This document shows positions 42,601 to 51,270 of a DNA stretch of 64,000 nucleotides, piece after piece. Both the position numbers and the translations under genes were made by a program. Numbering within the stretch: the first letter of the stretch is position 1; each line of letters opens with the position of its first letter. The notes beneath the pieces were generated by a model. It made no database searches. It was not told the DNA's origin and was given only the letters and a program-made list of their open reading frames with translations. Origin of the DNA: Blattamonas nauphoetae (Eukaryota; Preaxostyla; Oxymonadida); assembly GCA_033064195.1 (NCBI GenBank), contig JARBJD010000030.1:62001-126000 (forward strand). Reading direction: 5' to 3'.

Positions 42601-43769
42601 AGATCATTCAGAGACGACGTTTTGATGATGTCCAGCGATTTCCGGAACGCAGATCGGACGATGATTGATTTGTGTTGTCTGGCTGCAACGTTTGTAGATA
42701 TTCGAAATGGGTCGATGATTGTGTAACACCCCTTTGCCTGCTCTCCTTGCAGACTCCCTGCGATTGAGTTTGTGTTGAGAAGCCGTCCGTGTCTGATGGA
42801 GAATGCCATCGAGAGCTTGAACGAGTCGAAGAAATCAAGAAAGCCGAAGAAGAGTGATGAGAGGCTGGCGGTGTTGACTTGGCGAGGAGATCTTTGAAAG
42901 GATGCATCCGTCGTATTTGGCAGAAGCCCCGCTCGGAGAGAGAGCCACGGCTCGGGATCTTTTGAGAATCTGATCTGGATGTCATCCACAACGGTGTTGA
43001 TCACAAGAGCCGGGTTCGATGCGCTGATGTATTCATCAGATTGAAGGTTTGGGAGAATGGCCGGTTGAACGAGCTGGAGAAACCCAATCCCGATGAGCGT
43101 CCACGCATAGTTTGACAGTGTTCCTCGACCAGAGTCGTTGATATCCCATCCTTTGGCCCAATGCTTGATAAATATGAGAAATTTTGAAACTCTTTGATCA
43201 CATGAACAATATGCTTTGACGAGCTCGCCGTTAAATGTAGTAACACGTTGATTAAAATTGATCGAGAGCGTTGTGGGTTGGTTCGGGGGTAAATCAGGGA
43301 TAATCATGAGTGGTTCATTGCAAGAAGCTAATATCATTGGAAAATGGGCTGAACCATCATATTTGATGAGAGAAAACGGCATCTGGCTCAATGATGGAAT
43401 AAGTGCAGAAAGAATGAGCTGTGGTGTATCTTTGGGATTGTCAGTAACAATTGTGAAATCAAGACGAGAATTTGAGGTCAAGAGACCGGTTTTTGTCGAG
43501 CCATATGAGAGTAGACGACAACCTTGGTGGCACTTGTTTTTGATGATGCGTTCAAGACGGAGACGAAATAACTCGATCATTCGGTATGTGGAAGGATTAG
43601 ATTGAACATTTTTGTCGGCAAGGAAGGCTTCAATGTATTGTTTAATTGGAGGTTCAGTGAGTTTAATTTGTGGAGGATTATAGAATTGTATTGAATTATT
43701 TGATGGACCTGGAATGAGAGATCTCCGAGAATCAGAATGCCCAGATACTGGGTATCGTCCCCGTTCCAT
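36684..43769 (-). CDS. TUTase-like / DEAH helicase / RBR ubiquitin ligase fusion
   Basis: An uninterrupted frame of 2361 residues; the first in-frame ATG is at 43769. Residues 50-250 form a nucleotidyltransferase/PAP-associated region: YGSTKTGLLTSNSRLDF for the GS-DxD site and GTLSNYAWTLIGIGFLQ for the TUTase central domain. The usual DxD appears as RLD and the third-acid site reads SIN, so it may be inactive. A proline-rich repeat linker follows (about 415-640). The DEAH/DExH helicase has STGSGKT (about 736), LDEIHERS (about 841), SATPDE, GTEAIESSVTI and QRRGRVGRT (about 1088). A coiled coil lies near 1750-1800. The C-terminus has a divergent RING1, an IBR (CENCGQWHPPHQC) and a RING2 with FCPKCNCISYKENGCNHVRC keeping the active Cys. 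Plant DEAH11/12 share the helicase-RBR part. Likely role: RNA surveillance or defence linked to ubiquitin. Confidence 0.85.
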   Translation of the reverse strand: MERGRYPVSGHSDSRRSLIPGPSNNSIQFYNPPQIKLTEPPIKQYIEAFLADKNVQSNPSTYRMIELFRLRLERIIKNKCHQGCRLLSYGSTKTGLLTSNSRLDFTIVTDNPKDTPQLILSALIPSLSQMPFSLIKYDGSAHFPMILASCNEPLMIIPDLPPNQPTTLSINFNQRVTTFNGELVKAYCSCDQRVSKFLIFIKHWAKGWDINDSGRGTLSNYAWTLIGIGFLQLVQPAILPNLQSDEYISASNPALVINTVVDDIQIRFSKDPEPWLSLRAGLLPNTTDASFQRSPRQVNTASLSSLFFGFLDFFDSFKLSMAFSIRHGRLLNTNSIAGSLQGEQAKGCYTIIDPFRISTNVAARQHKSIIVRSAFRKSLDIIKTSSLNDLLHPSEEKRKELVPFDNRVNLSPPPPHLLPPPHLPPPPHHPPTNPLLIHQGRRLSPSSHNSTSPPHTNLTFLPPPPQQPPNFPPTQNQISVPQLSRPPPPPQHPPTQNQHPPTGLPPPPPQHPPTPNQISVPQLSQPPPPPQQPPTNPLLIHQGRRLSPSSRSSASPPRPTDHPGRRHSPSPHSSTSPPPPPHTLQPPPISYPEQKTAILNDIQAILTKHSLFKDDIRTTFLQLLAPLDYFCRSNEWMESMTLISSSLNNISTRLPRSLSQNNVEQIKLDLVRIFSAISTFTAFMTGNDTREAKVIEDKLFRIVFSPEKFDWNTKVYAVYDKHTEFLTTPHPFLNFKSSTGSGKTRCSPFIFAIKAIRDNLQRPIFIMTQPSSAIVDDKIADFTRILGDSVLLSTRPHEILGLLRQQITKPVVALLSPFNAVKLLVKAEQRKLDLIGRARFCLDEIHERSVDTDILIAKLGEKCRANPFPLQVLMMSATPDERILKCFPSISHVTLSDSQLFPIHDTKKEVERLLDTTKVAAEEVVEILAGMVSGLREKGHFIVFTSTNSRMNEIDKDIRSRISPKTQPVFRNVNVLENMGEILEDKHQFDSFLSKTIRNNTTTTFVMIVKYAGFISSTAKELIKQEMRQYPNLIKIIIGTEAIESSVTIDNLAAVVDCGIHNQASYDRAKGLTILTEEPISKKSQTQRRGRVGRTRDGVCVQIMIKGKPLINELPPSILTSDIAGDILRLRGIDLDLETIQNLPDPIPIVDINRYISELMIMGALDSRTHKLTDTGRELAVFSKLSPFLASSILTTKSKVMVRSEEERMIVELVCFFTVLVFSSSHLVTNENNSHLCSNFCEDSDIVTLMLTLLQMRKHKGSMKDNATKYGLSGKEAPRLIFDMMDLMKKRAKDVAPNTIWEKIEEYCSEREKLMGTIQTLIGYIRARNYSYISCREASFLTITDCMNSPILNYQGHHSLSFSEDERSVILVHNRPGQTGVSCPENCYIFEISHNTTTNKNYGGLLHRNTTKPNKCHPISIKCEASLNNPFTRPLLSAYLESSEQFVGMFKSYNITGLDAGTELCILSQHPDSAMVSAIPKNENGCAILQKAVDSVRLLLPYVGRTVLLQHEVLNCAVALTSYGSDEMNSKTFFFKDTKLRPYSMTQRSIDFLVQHRRFLASKNDEIVIAITGESLSIPLADSETPQHKQDNLFDPCVSSKATSVFSTIPFYFNHLVVLTELTIPDVNPLTWTRQTIHAEYTTKQYLIHTANRIMRGTIDVQSSTNLLLFHDPRDHLIVNGVVPQLPPDVQLDQTRSHYLPITSTIEQYAMFLNMNKSLTQPINLRGFTTDTELQRGPRVPKKEMSFEEREIERNNHRIQEISSELTRLSDSWKLSKDKTTIKLQQAQLNEERRNLIDQNKDLRRQKQQSQVHYIPFSQIASFLKESTLGWLLKSDTINGIVSIMVKNEDNNGTIKGKIDELCRTTTNMESIPLVGVTIHHRTDSGLKKNDFVSKISSVTQKFGAIVVYQKEYQESKSQQYHGDLFVQLLSSDFLLTFVAELERALVGEILTPLVFPSAIVPRCVMNRSLVQNCIHDWLTHHNLTMINRKGNKWGGPKEQVDRAHTLLSDPVNHPHIPFLQKTLDDSFDMHQAKKILFRQLRGKNEQSRWAIDIHNRHLFIPSSVSETEYETVMGSIGASTPSETEEEQVELLGDYLYCDDVTKRSKRSLNVYHRDGTIQMRPFCLDCLEDHFNETTKSYQVGGRKQPRMTAIISNPTTLSLLSLVECSDVTTSQQPERWPMVPLAQQMVAFLDEPSLKPMMQIWMSVNGQAALRKSPKIVCCPEHPTLLMPRPPRGNRISCSHLGCKLFLCENCGQWHPPHQCKNKLVPPLGYRFCPKCNCISYKENGCNHVRCNQCEIHYCYYCGLFSATDARSVYTHMGSQNGAHDSNPPDYRKSKGENVSDSELRTFYSKLPHLNPD

Positions 43770-44073
43770 TTGATGCGGATTTTGTGATATTAACAAACGA
43801 TCTGAACCTTCACAAAAAAATGATGAACTCAGCTGAAAAAACAGTAAAAATCACTGTGGTGATCGAGTATCTGAGGAAATAATGACAGATAGAGAGAGAA
43901 AATGATGCTTCATTTGAGTCATTATGAACGGGAACTGTCCAGAAGTGAAAAGTTGATGATGTTGTCAAACTACAACGAGTAACCTTCACGAATGACCAAA
44001 AATGAGTCTTGTGTACCCAAACATATCGATTTACGCGAAACAGACCAGCATAATGGAGTCTGATTTCGAAGTT

Positions 44074-44770
44074 TCAATCTGTGTTCAGATGAAACACTCG
44101 AGAGATGTCTTGCTTCCTTTGCTCTTGAAGAAGAGAATCTAGATATGCCTGGCGCTCCGAAACATGACGCTCTAAAGTGGTTCGGACTTCCTTTGTTTCT
44201 TTCATCCTAATCTTCTTTTCTCTGATGGCATCTTTCTGTTTCTTCTCCCAGTTGGAAATCTGAACTTCAAGTTGTGCAACTCGATCTCTTAGTCTGTCTC
44301 GTTCTTTTCGTAAAGACTTATTCTCTTCGACGAGGGCAGAGTGAACAGAGACAGGTTCAGGACCTTTTGTGGAGAGAATGCACTGATTTGTTGCCGATTC
44401 CATTTCTAATTCGAGCTCAAATTGCTTCCAATCACGAGTTTTCATGGTGTCGATTTCCTTCTGCCGAGTTTCAATCTCAAGACGAAGTTCTTCCTTTTTC
44501 GCGACAAGTTGCTTCATCTGATCGGTAAAAATCATTTTATCCGAGACTGCACGCTCTTCATTATCCTGTATTACTTTCTAAATAGATATTGTCCAAGATA
44601 TATTGGAGAAAGGGTGTAAACGAAAAAACCTTCATTCTTTGGCATTCAATCTCATACTCCTCTTCTAATCGTTGTCTGTGGAGCTTTTCAACTAGTATAC
44701 TATCACGTAGTTGTTTTACAACGTTCTCACGATTGTCAGTTTTTGTCATTGTTTGATCGAACCTTTTCAT
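44074..44770 (-). CDS. Small coiled-coil protein, two exons
   Basis: Exon 1 is 44770-44630 and exon 2 is 44577-44074. The 52-nt intron (44578-44629) starts GTTTTTTC and ends ATTTAG. The joined frame encodes 214 residues and keeps phase. The product is almost entirely coiled coil (VEKLHRQRLEEEYEIECQRM, EENKSLRKERDRLRDRVAQL, EKKIRMKETKEVRTTLERHV), with no membrane or catalytic segment. This resembles cytoskeletal or flagellar-associated coiled-coil proteins in general, but no family is recognised. It lies 304 bp upstream of the helicase fusion on the same strand. Confidence 0.75.
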
Positions 44771-44837
44771 TTGAATGTGATGATTGCTTCACACAAAAGG
44801 AGAATGAAAGGGAAGAGGACTGTATCAAACACCTCTT

Positions 44838-45319
44838 GGCAAATGTCGAGTTGGTGGGCCAAAAAATTCTAAGTTGAGAAAAAAAAAAGAGGACGCTGGT
44901 AGGTCTTGAACCCGCGTCCTCAAGCTTTCAAAGCGGGCGATCTACCGATTGCACCACGCAAGCGTCGAGCGTGATCTGAATTTGGGTGTTTTGTTGGTTG
45001 GGCTGTTTCATTGTGACGCTTCACCACAAACCATGATCAAACAAAATTTAGTGAACAATTATGATGAAATGACAGATAAAAGGGTAAAATGAACCGAGAA
45101 ATCGAAAAGGTGAAGTGATAGTGTTCACCAATCGCCCTCAACAGTCAGGATCAACCGAGTGTGGAATTCGTTGCGACGATCACGACACTATGATCAATAT
45201 TTCGGCAATCAGGCGTTCTCATCACTATAGTGGACCTATTGTGATGAGAGGACGGGATAGTTGAAACAAACGACAAGACACACCTCGATCACATGTGGCC
45301 CACCAAGTCAACACTTGCC
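44838..45319. mobile_element. GGCA-type short TIR element, 482 bp, 8-bp TSD
   Basis: Left end GGCAAATGTCGAGTTGGTGG followed by GCCA; the right end on the minus strand is GGCAAGTGTTGACTTGGTGG followed by GCCA. Exact octamer CACCTCTT flanks it (44830-44837 and 45320-45327). It has no coding capacity. The design matches the 20115-25366 element: similar ends, tRNA-like hairpin at the left, and CGATCACATGTGGCCCA before the right end. It sits between the coiled-coil gene and the ORC3-like gene without disturbing either. Confidence 0.85.
44889..44966 (-). other. tRNA-like module with B-box in a perfect hairpin
   Basis: Arms GAGGACGC (44889-44896) and GCGTCCTC (44914-44921) pair exactly, and the loop holds the B-box-like GGTTCAAGACC on the minus strand. 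The 5' end GACGCTT (44966-44960) can alternatively pair with AGCGTC near 44892 as an acceptor stem. An A-box-like GCAATCGGTAGATCG lies between. The D and anticodon stems do not close well, so it is a tRNA mimic or tRNA-derived segment. Confidence 0.6.
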
Positions 45320-45394
45320 CACCTCTTGGCCGATTTATTTAACAACAATATCCTGTTTTCAGTGACGAGAAAAATGAAATGATCAACCATGGTT

Positions 45395-48085
45395 TTACTC
45401 GTTGAATCCTTCGATAAGTTTCATCATCTTTCTCTTTCCACCTGTCATCTTCTTTCCATGATTTGACTTGGCTCCAAGTTTAGTTTTTCGACTTTCTTCT
45501 CGTTTCTGTTTCTGTTCCTCCAATTTTGTGAGTTTCAGTGCTTGCTCATCGATCATCCAATCGTTTTTCCAGATTTCTGGTTTTCCAATCAAAAGTCCGC
45601 CTGGTTTGGGACGTAAAGGACGAATCAGGCCACAAGCGTGCAGTTGGTTCAAGCAGACCATAAACAAGAGAAGAAGTGGATCTCGTTCGATGGGATGCTC
45701 TGCGACTTGAGCAACAGCGAAGGAATGCACACGAGCTTGGATCGAAAGAAGGGAAGGCGGGAGTGTGGGAGAATCCGATGAGAGTTTCAGGGTTTCTGAT
45801 GCGAGCCATTCACAAGCCATCTTTATCCACACTGCGAGGGTTGCTTTGGGGGTGGTCTGTTCAGAGATCAACGACGAGAGATCAGACTGAACAGCCACGA
45901 GTTCCGATTCGAACTCCGATTGTGTCATGTCCAACTGTGAGGCTGGATCTGCGGTCAAAGGAGGGTGGTCCCCTTGAGGCTTCACGGTCCAGTTGAAGAA
46001 CAGTTTGAACACTCTAAGAGCACGCGCAGCTGGTTGATATGTCGACCTGACGGCGAGTGCTGTGTGGTGGAGGCACGAATGGAAGAGAGAATGAGGCGGG
46101 GAAGGAGACTGGGACGGTCGTGTGAGGAGGATTTCGACTTGTTGGAGGCGCATGGGAAGGGAGCAGTCTGTTCGGAGAGAATCTTGAGTCGCCTGAAAAG
46201 GGATGCACATTGGAAGAGTCGCAATTGGGAAGAGCGTGGCGAGATTGAGGGTTGGGTCAGAGAGCGAGACATTCAAGTTGATTGGGATTGTGGGAACGAG
46301 GAGCTGCCTCAGGACAGTCGAGAGTGAAGTGAGGATCTGTTTGTCATCGACTGCGAGGAGAGAGATGGAAGATTGATGTGGAGGCTGATTCTGTGACGCA
46401 ACGAGTTGAATCTTGAGTGGGTTGAAGTGGTGACTGTGAAGTTGATTTGGTTTGTCATCGTCGGATTCGATTGGGGCCTCCTGCGTCACTTGTGGGATTG
46501 TGTGCTGTGAGAATCTCTCAAGTTGTGGAAACAGTTGCTCGAGATCGCTTCGAAGACCATCCAAAGACATCCAATTCTTGAAGAGGTCATGATTGAAGCA
46601 CTCTTCAACTGGTATGCTTGCGTTTTCGTCCTGAAGCGATTGAATTGTCCTGGAGAGATGACGGAGGGCTGTGTTTAGTGATTCGATTGACCCACTTTCC
46701 AGTTTTTGTATCAACGACGAGAAGGCCTCGTCCACTTGTTCCGTTGTTCCATAAACAAGTGTGTGGATGGATTCTATGTGCAAGTAAGAGAAGATGAACA
46801 ACAAACCGAGCAGAAAGGATTCCTGTTTGGGTCCATTCGATGCATCATTGACAGACGCGAGAAGACACCAAGCGAGAAGGGAGAGCTCGCACCTCCTTCG
46901 AATCATTCTCGACATATCCGACCCTTCAGAAACAAACAGCGATCTTGTGAACAGGAATGCGTGGAGGAAGGCTGGACAGAACTCGTGGCTGTTTCCGTAA
47001 CTGTCCTCAAACTGACCGAGACAAGTGTGTTTGAGGATTGCCACAAACACCTCGTCAGACTGTGCCAACTCAGAGAGCTCGGCAGATGGCATGGTTGAGT
47101 ACTCGTGCAGGGCTGACGGAACGAGCGAGGGAGTGTGGGGGGCGAAACATTGGTCGAGAAGATCGGAGACTGATTGCGTGTCGACGGTTCCCGACTTCGA
47201 GAGCGACTGAGCAAACATGAGGATCGATCTCAGAGAGATGGCATCGACTTGGGACTGTCTGTTGATGACCTGACAAAAGATGGTGAGGAGAGGAGCAGAC
47301 CCACAAGAGAGCGCGCACTCCCAGTTCGTTGACAGATTCGAGCGAGAGATCCTGGGTTGTGATGAGTGGCCGATTAACCATCCGAGAGGGGAAAGGACAA
47401 AGATCCACGGTTTTTGTCGATCCCCAGAGGACGAGAGAGATCCGGTGTGAACCTTGTGGAAGGTTTGCTGAAAAGTTGAAGTGATTCAAAAAAACAGACG
47501 TGTAGAGATCAAATCTATGAGAGATTGAAGTTGAATTGTGGTGTATTGAGACCAATTTGATAATAAAATCGTAATTTGATATTTTTCTGTTCAAAAAATG
47601 GAGATGAGAATAAGAGATTCGACGATACTGAGCATGTTCTCCAAAGTGAAAGACGAAGGATCTCTGAACATGAAATATGATTCATTCCACTTTGATTTGT
47701 ATGAGGAACCGTTAAAGTTTGCTTCAAGGAGGAGTTGATGAAGTTCAGAGAAGGTTCTCAGCTCAACTGGAAGACGATCGATTTCAAGGATAACACGATT
47801 GACCACATTTAAATCATTCTTGGTACTTCCCCAAAGATCATGCCAGCTATCCAATAGAGTACTTTTGATGGTGAGCAAATCGTGTGCCTCCAAGTTTGAT
47901 GATGTCAGATTCAAAACTGCACTCAAATCAGAAGACTCGGATTGTACGATTGAATTCCGAAGAAATGGGAAGAAATGAGGGATATAGTTTTGATGACAGA
48001 AATATCTGAACATATAAAGTGAATCTCGATGAGAACCACAGATCACCCCTAAACCAAAGTTAGTGACACATTTTTCACTTAACAT
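45395..48085 (-). CDS. ORC3-like protein, three exons
   Basis: Model: exon 1 48085-47629, exon 2 47467-47319, exon 3 47269-45395, giving 826 residues in one phase. Introns are 161 nt (GTATCG...TTTTCAG) and 49 nt (GTGCGC...TTGTCAG). The order of features recalls origin recognition complex subunit 3: NDLNVVNRVILEIDRLPVE, then HRISLVLWGSTKTVDLCPF (compare the LPLILIFGIAT region), VINRQSQVDAISLRSILMF, long helices, and a C-terminal winged-helix-like end HACGLIRPLRPKPGGLLIG. The last 40 residues are a Lys-rich tail. ORC3 would load MCM helicase at origins. The resemblance is faint and a different helical protein is possible. It lies divergent from the His/Pro-rich gene, 137 bp away. Confidence 0.5.
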
Positions 48086-48222
48086 TCATGTTCTTCCTTC
48101 AAAACAATCCCTTCAAAATCCATACTTTTGTGTGTCTCTTATATGACCAACCGATGAGCTATAGACTCTTTGATTTGAGACGAACTGTACAAAACCACGT
48201 CGTTCCCTAAACTCCATTTCAC

Positions 48223-48651
48223 ATGCTCACAGTCTTTCTCATATTGATTGGGAGTTCAACCGCTGGGCGTTACTCCAAGAAAGGAAGAAAAGATAAAGAA
48301 CAAAAGTCAACTGAACAACCACCACTCACAAATCTGAAACCGAACATTCTCTCGAGTCCTCCAACACAAACTCTCAAACAAACCGAAAAAACCGACACGA
48401 AAACGATTGATGATGTGAAAACACCATTTGTAAAGCGGGCTCTCCTACAGAACCGTTCACCAGATAATCGAAAACCAAAAAAGGTGTCCACTCCGCCCCA
48501 TCATCATAATGCGCCTCCTCATCACCACCATCATCATGAAGGACCACATCATGATCGACACCATCCTCCTCCTCACCATCACAACGGTCCACCACCTCCA
48601 CCCCACCATGGCCCCCACCATCCTCCTCCTCCACCTCCACCCAGACACTAA
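48223..48651 (+). CDS. Secreted His/Pro-rich protein
   Basis: 142 residues. The first 15 form a signal peptide (MLTVFLILIGSSTAG). A basic Lys-rich stretch and a Thr/Pro/Lys-rich middle follow, then from about residue 90 a tail made almost only of His and Pro with Gly, Asn and Asp (PPHHHNAPPHHHHHHEGPHH). Such tails bind divalent metals. The ATG at 48223 is followed at once by hydrophobic codons, which supports this start. It is transcribed away from the ORC3-like gene and towards prefoldin 4. The minus-strand frames opposite are shadows of the CAT/CCA repeats. Confidence 0.7.
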   Translation: MLTVFLILIGSSTAGRYSKKGRKDKEQKSTEQPPLTNLKPNILSSPPTQTLKQTEKTDTKTIDDVKTPFVKRALLQNRSPDNRKPKKVSTPPHHHNAPPHHHHHHEGPHHDRHHPPPHHHNGPPPPPHHGPHHPPPPPPPRH

Positions 48652-48919
48652 ATCTCGATCCATAAACCTGAATATCATCAATTCACACATACGTTCCATA
48701 TTATCTCGTTTCCAAGTTTTTTTTCAGAAATTGTGATGTGTATTCATAGTTCTCAAAATTGAATCGAAATGTGATCCGTCGACGTCTAACTTCCACCTTC
48801 TGCACGAACAAAGTTATTCAGAAAAAAGCCAATGATGAGGTGAATTGGGTAAGAGAACAAAAACGCCAGTTTGTGCGGGAATTGAGACAGACGTGAATGA
48901 TGATTGATGAAGTGAAAAA

Positions 48920-49431
48920 TCAGTCCTCTTCCAGGTTAATCGTATTCTTGAACTTGGCATAGAGAGTACCTTTCAGGCTAGCCATTTCTCTCTGCACTTC
49001 ATCACGTTTGGAAGTGTATTCATGAAGTTGTGCGGTGTCTTCCCTTAGTTTTCGATTAACACGTTCTTTGGCTTCATCAACAGTCACATGAGAGAATATT
49101 TCTCCAACAAGACATCTGACAGATTCTCCTTCTTCTCCAAGAAGTTCAAAATCATCGATTGGGAGGAGAGAATCATTCTCTTGTTGGATGAGTTTCTTGA
49201 TGGGAAAAGTAAAATGATGCACATGAAAAGAAAAACGAGAAAAAAATACCTGGAGAAATTCAATACGATCACCTAAATCGTGATATTGATTATTGAGCTG
49301 ACTGAATCTGCAGATTTGCTTTTGGTCTTCCCAGTTGACCTCACTTTCGGCTTCATCACCTTTTGTCATCTAAGAGTTATTACCAGAGAACAAAGAAGAG
49401 AAAATAAGAAATAATAAGTTCGATATACCAT
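48920..49431 (-). CDS. PFDN4: Prefoldin subunit 4, three exons
   Basis: Exons: the ATG at 49431-49429, 49369-49250 and 49195-48920. Introns are 59 nt (GTATAT...CTTAG) and 54 nt (GTATTT...TCAAG). The join gives 132 residues; the second exon also starts with ATG, so the first may be untranslated. The sequence follows eukaryotic prefoldin 4 throughout: NWEDQKQICRFSQLNN, the acidic segment with SLLPIDDFELL, the beta hairpin VRCLVGEIFSHVTVDEA, and the ending LKGTLYAKFKNTINLEED (human LKVQLYAKFGSNINLEAD). Prefoldin holds unfolded actin and tubulin for the CCT chaperonin in the cytosol. The gene converges with the His/Pro-rich gene. Confidence 0.93.
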
Positions 49432-49641
49432 TTTTGATGTATCAAAATCGACGTCAATGGGACGATCAGATTACGAACAGACAGTGGCACGTATCACGTT
49501 CCACTATCCCATGTTCGGCGATTTTCACATGTAAAACAAGGTGATTGATTCAGAAAGACGTTCAATTCCTTCAATATAGTGGAATGGGAAGTTCTTTCAA
49601 AAGAAGAATTAAGTGTTGATTTCGACGATATGAGGCTAGAA

Positions 49642-51270
49642 TCAGAAATACATTGGTGCAGGTGTGCGTGGGAACAAGACAGCACGCTTCACAGTGTCAA
49701 GTCCCAGGAAGAACATTGTGACTCTTTCCAGACCAATGCCAATGCCTCCATGTCGTGGGCAACCCATTCTGAATGCATCAACATAAGCATTGTTGACAAC
49801 CATGTCCTTTTTGGCCATTTGTGCCAAGAGAAGCTCAGGATCGATGATACGCTGAGCACCCGACACAATTTCTTCTCCGCGCAGTTCGACGTCAAATGAA
49901 AGTGAATATTCTGGGCACGCAGGGTCAGGCTGAGTGTAGAAGGCGCGTGATTCTGTGGGGAATCCAACCAGGCAGTAGATGTCGGTCTTGTACTTTTCTT
50001 TCACGAGGCGACCCAGATCTCTTTCCTGCTGAGTGCCAATATCCTCCTTCGGGTTTTGCTCGATTCCTGCTGCTTTCAGCATCTCACATCCCTCTCTGAA
50101 GTCGATGAGGATGGGCTCTTCTGGGAGGAGGAGGTCCTGGCAGGGGAACTGGGCGCGGACAGCCTCGATTTCGGGTTGGTACTGCTCCTTAAGCTTCGTA
50201 AACATGTACACAAAGAGTGAATAAGCAAAGCGCGGAAGTTCTTCAAAAGAGTTGAGTTCCATTTCAAAGTCCATCGAGGTGAACTCACAGAGATGTCGTG
50301 GGGTGTTCATCTTTTCGGCACGGAAGGCAGGAGCAACTTCAAAAACTCGTTGAAAACCTCCAGCAATGCACATTTGTTTGTACAGTTGTGGAGATTGAGC
50401 AAGAGTTGCGTCTTGTTCAAAATATTTGAGTTCGAAGCAATTGGCTCCTCCTTCACTAAAAACGGATGGGATCCAAAAGATGAGGTGAAAAAGGCAATAT
50501 ACCTCTTTCCGGGGCATATTTTCGGAGTGTGAATTTCAGTAAAGTCGTTTTGATACATGAACTCTCGGAAGAGTCTGCCAACGCCAGATTGGATTCTAAA
50601 GATGCCCCAATTGGCTTTTGACTGAATTAACCAAAATAAAAGGCAAAGCGGTTGAGAAAAGAATGTGGTCATACTCTCAAGTCAAGGGTACGATATTTCT
50701 GGACAGTTAACATTTCTGGGTTGGTTTTCTATGTGATGGAAAGGATGTTATGGATAAAAGGAGAGATACAGCGCGTCCTTCTTCCGATTGGTCAACAATG
50801 TCCAATTGGTTGACCTGAATTGGGAGTTGAGATGGAGCTGGTGAGATAACCGTGATGGAGTCAACAGAGACTTCAACATCACTTTGTGTGCATCCAGTAA
50901 CTGGCTTAGGACATGCTGACAATGTTCCAAAAACTTCCACCACGGATTCAATAGTGATGTCTTTGCTGTATGATAGAGAATGAGAGAGGATGATGAAGAG
51001 AAGAGATCTCTGTTTGAGCGAAATGTATGATCACAAAGAAGAGAGAAAGACTTCAACATACAAGTTTGTGACTTTTTGAGTATCAACCACCCCTTGAATT
51101 GTGTAGCATGTCTGCCTTAGGACGAGGAAACCCCATCGCTTTTTGTCACGCTTGGTATGCAGGAATGCTCGAATTTTGATTGGTTTTCCGGCAAATTCTT
51201 TGTTAAGGCTCTGAATTGAGGAACATGGAACTTCGTTCGCTGACGTTGTTGGTTGCTCTGGCTCTGACAT
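49642..51270 (-). CDS. DARS1: Cytosolic aspartyl-tRNA synthetase, five exons
   Basis: Exons 51270-51062, 50965-50770, 50728-50675, 50621-50503 and 50455-49642 join in phase to 463 residues. Introns are 96, 41, 53 and 47 nt, all GTATNN...AG. It joins aspartate to its tRNA. The OB-fold anticodon domain is at 30-150 (GKPIKIRAFLHTKRDKKRWG). The class II core has motif 1 (GRLFREFMYQNDFTEIHTPK), PGKSEGGANCFELKYFEQDA, motif 2 (VAPAFRAEKMNTPRHLCEFT), RGEEIVSGAQRI and motif 3 (GIGIGLERVTMFFLGLDTVK). There is no N-terminal extension of the animal type and no targeting peptide. Length and motifs fit the archaeal/eukaryotic cytosolic branch. Confidence 0.95.

Noticed and set aside
3796-44966. Functional tRNA genes at the A-box/B-box sites
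   Set aside because: In each of the five candidates the acceptor, D or T stem fails to pair properly and no clear anticodon loop is framed, so they are reported as tRNA-like only.
44838-45319. Polinton-type terminal repeats
   Set aside because: Ends are only about 24 bp with an 8-bp duplication; Polintons have long terminal repeats and 6-bp duplications.
48374-48699. Minus-strand Met/Val/Asp-rich frames opposite the His/Pro-rich gene
   Set aside because: They arise from CAT/CCA codon repeats; the plus frame has a signal peptide and a sensible start.
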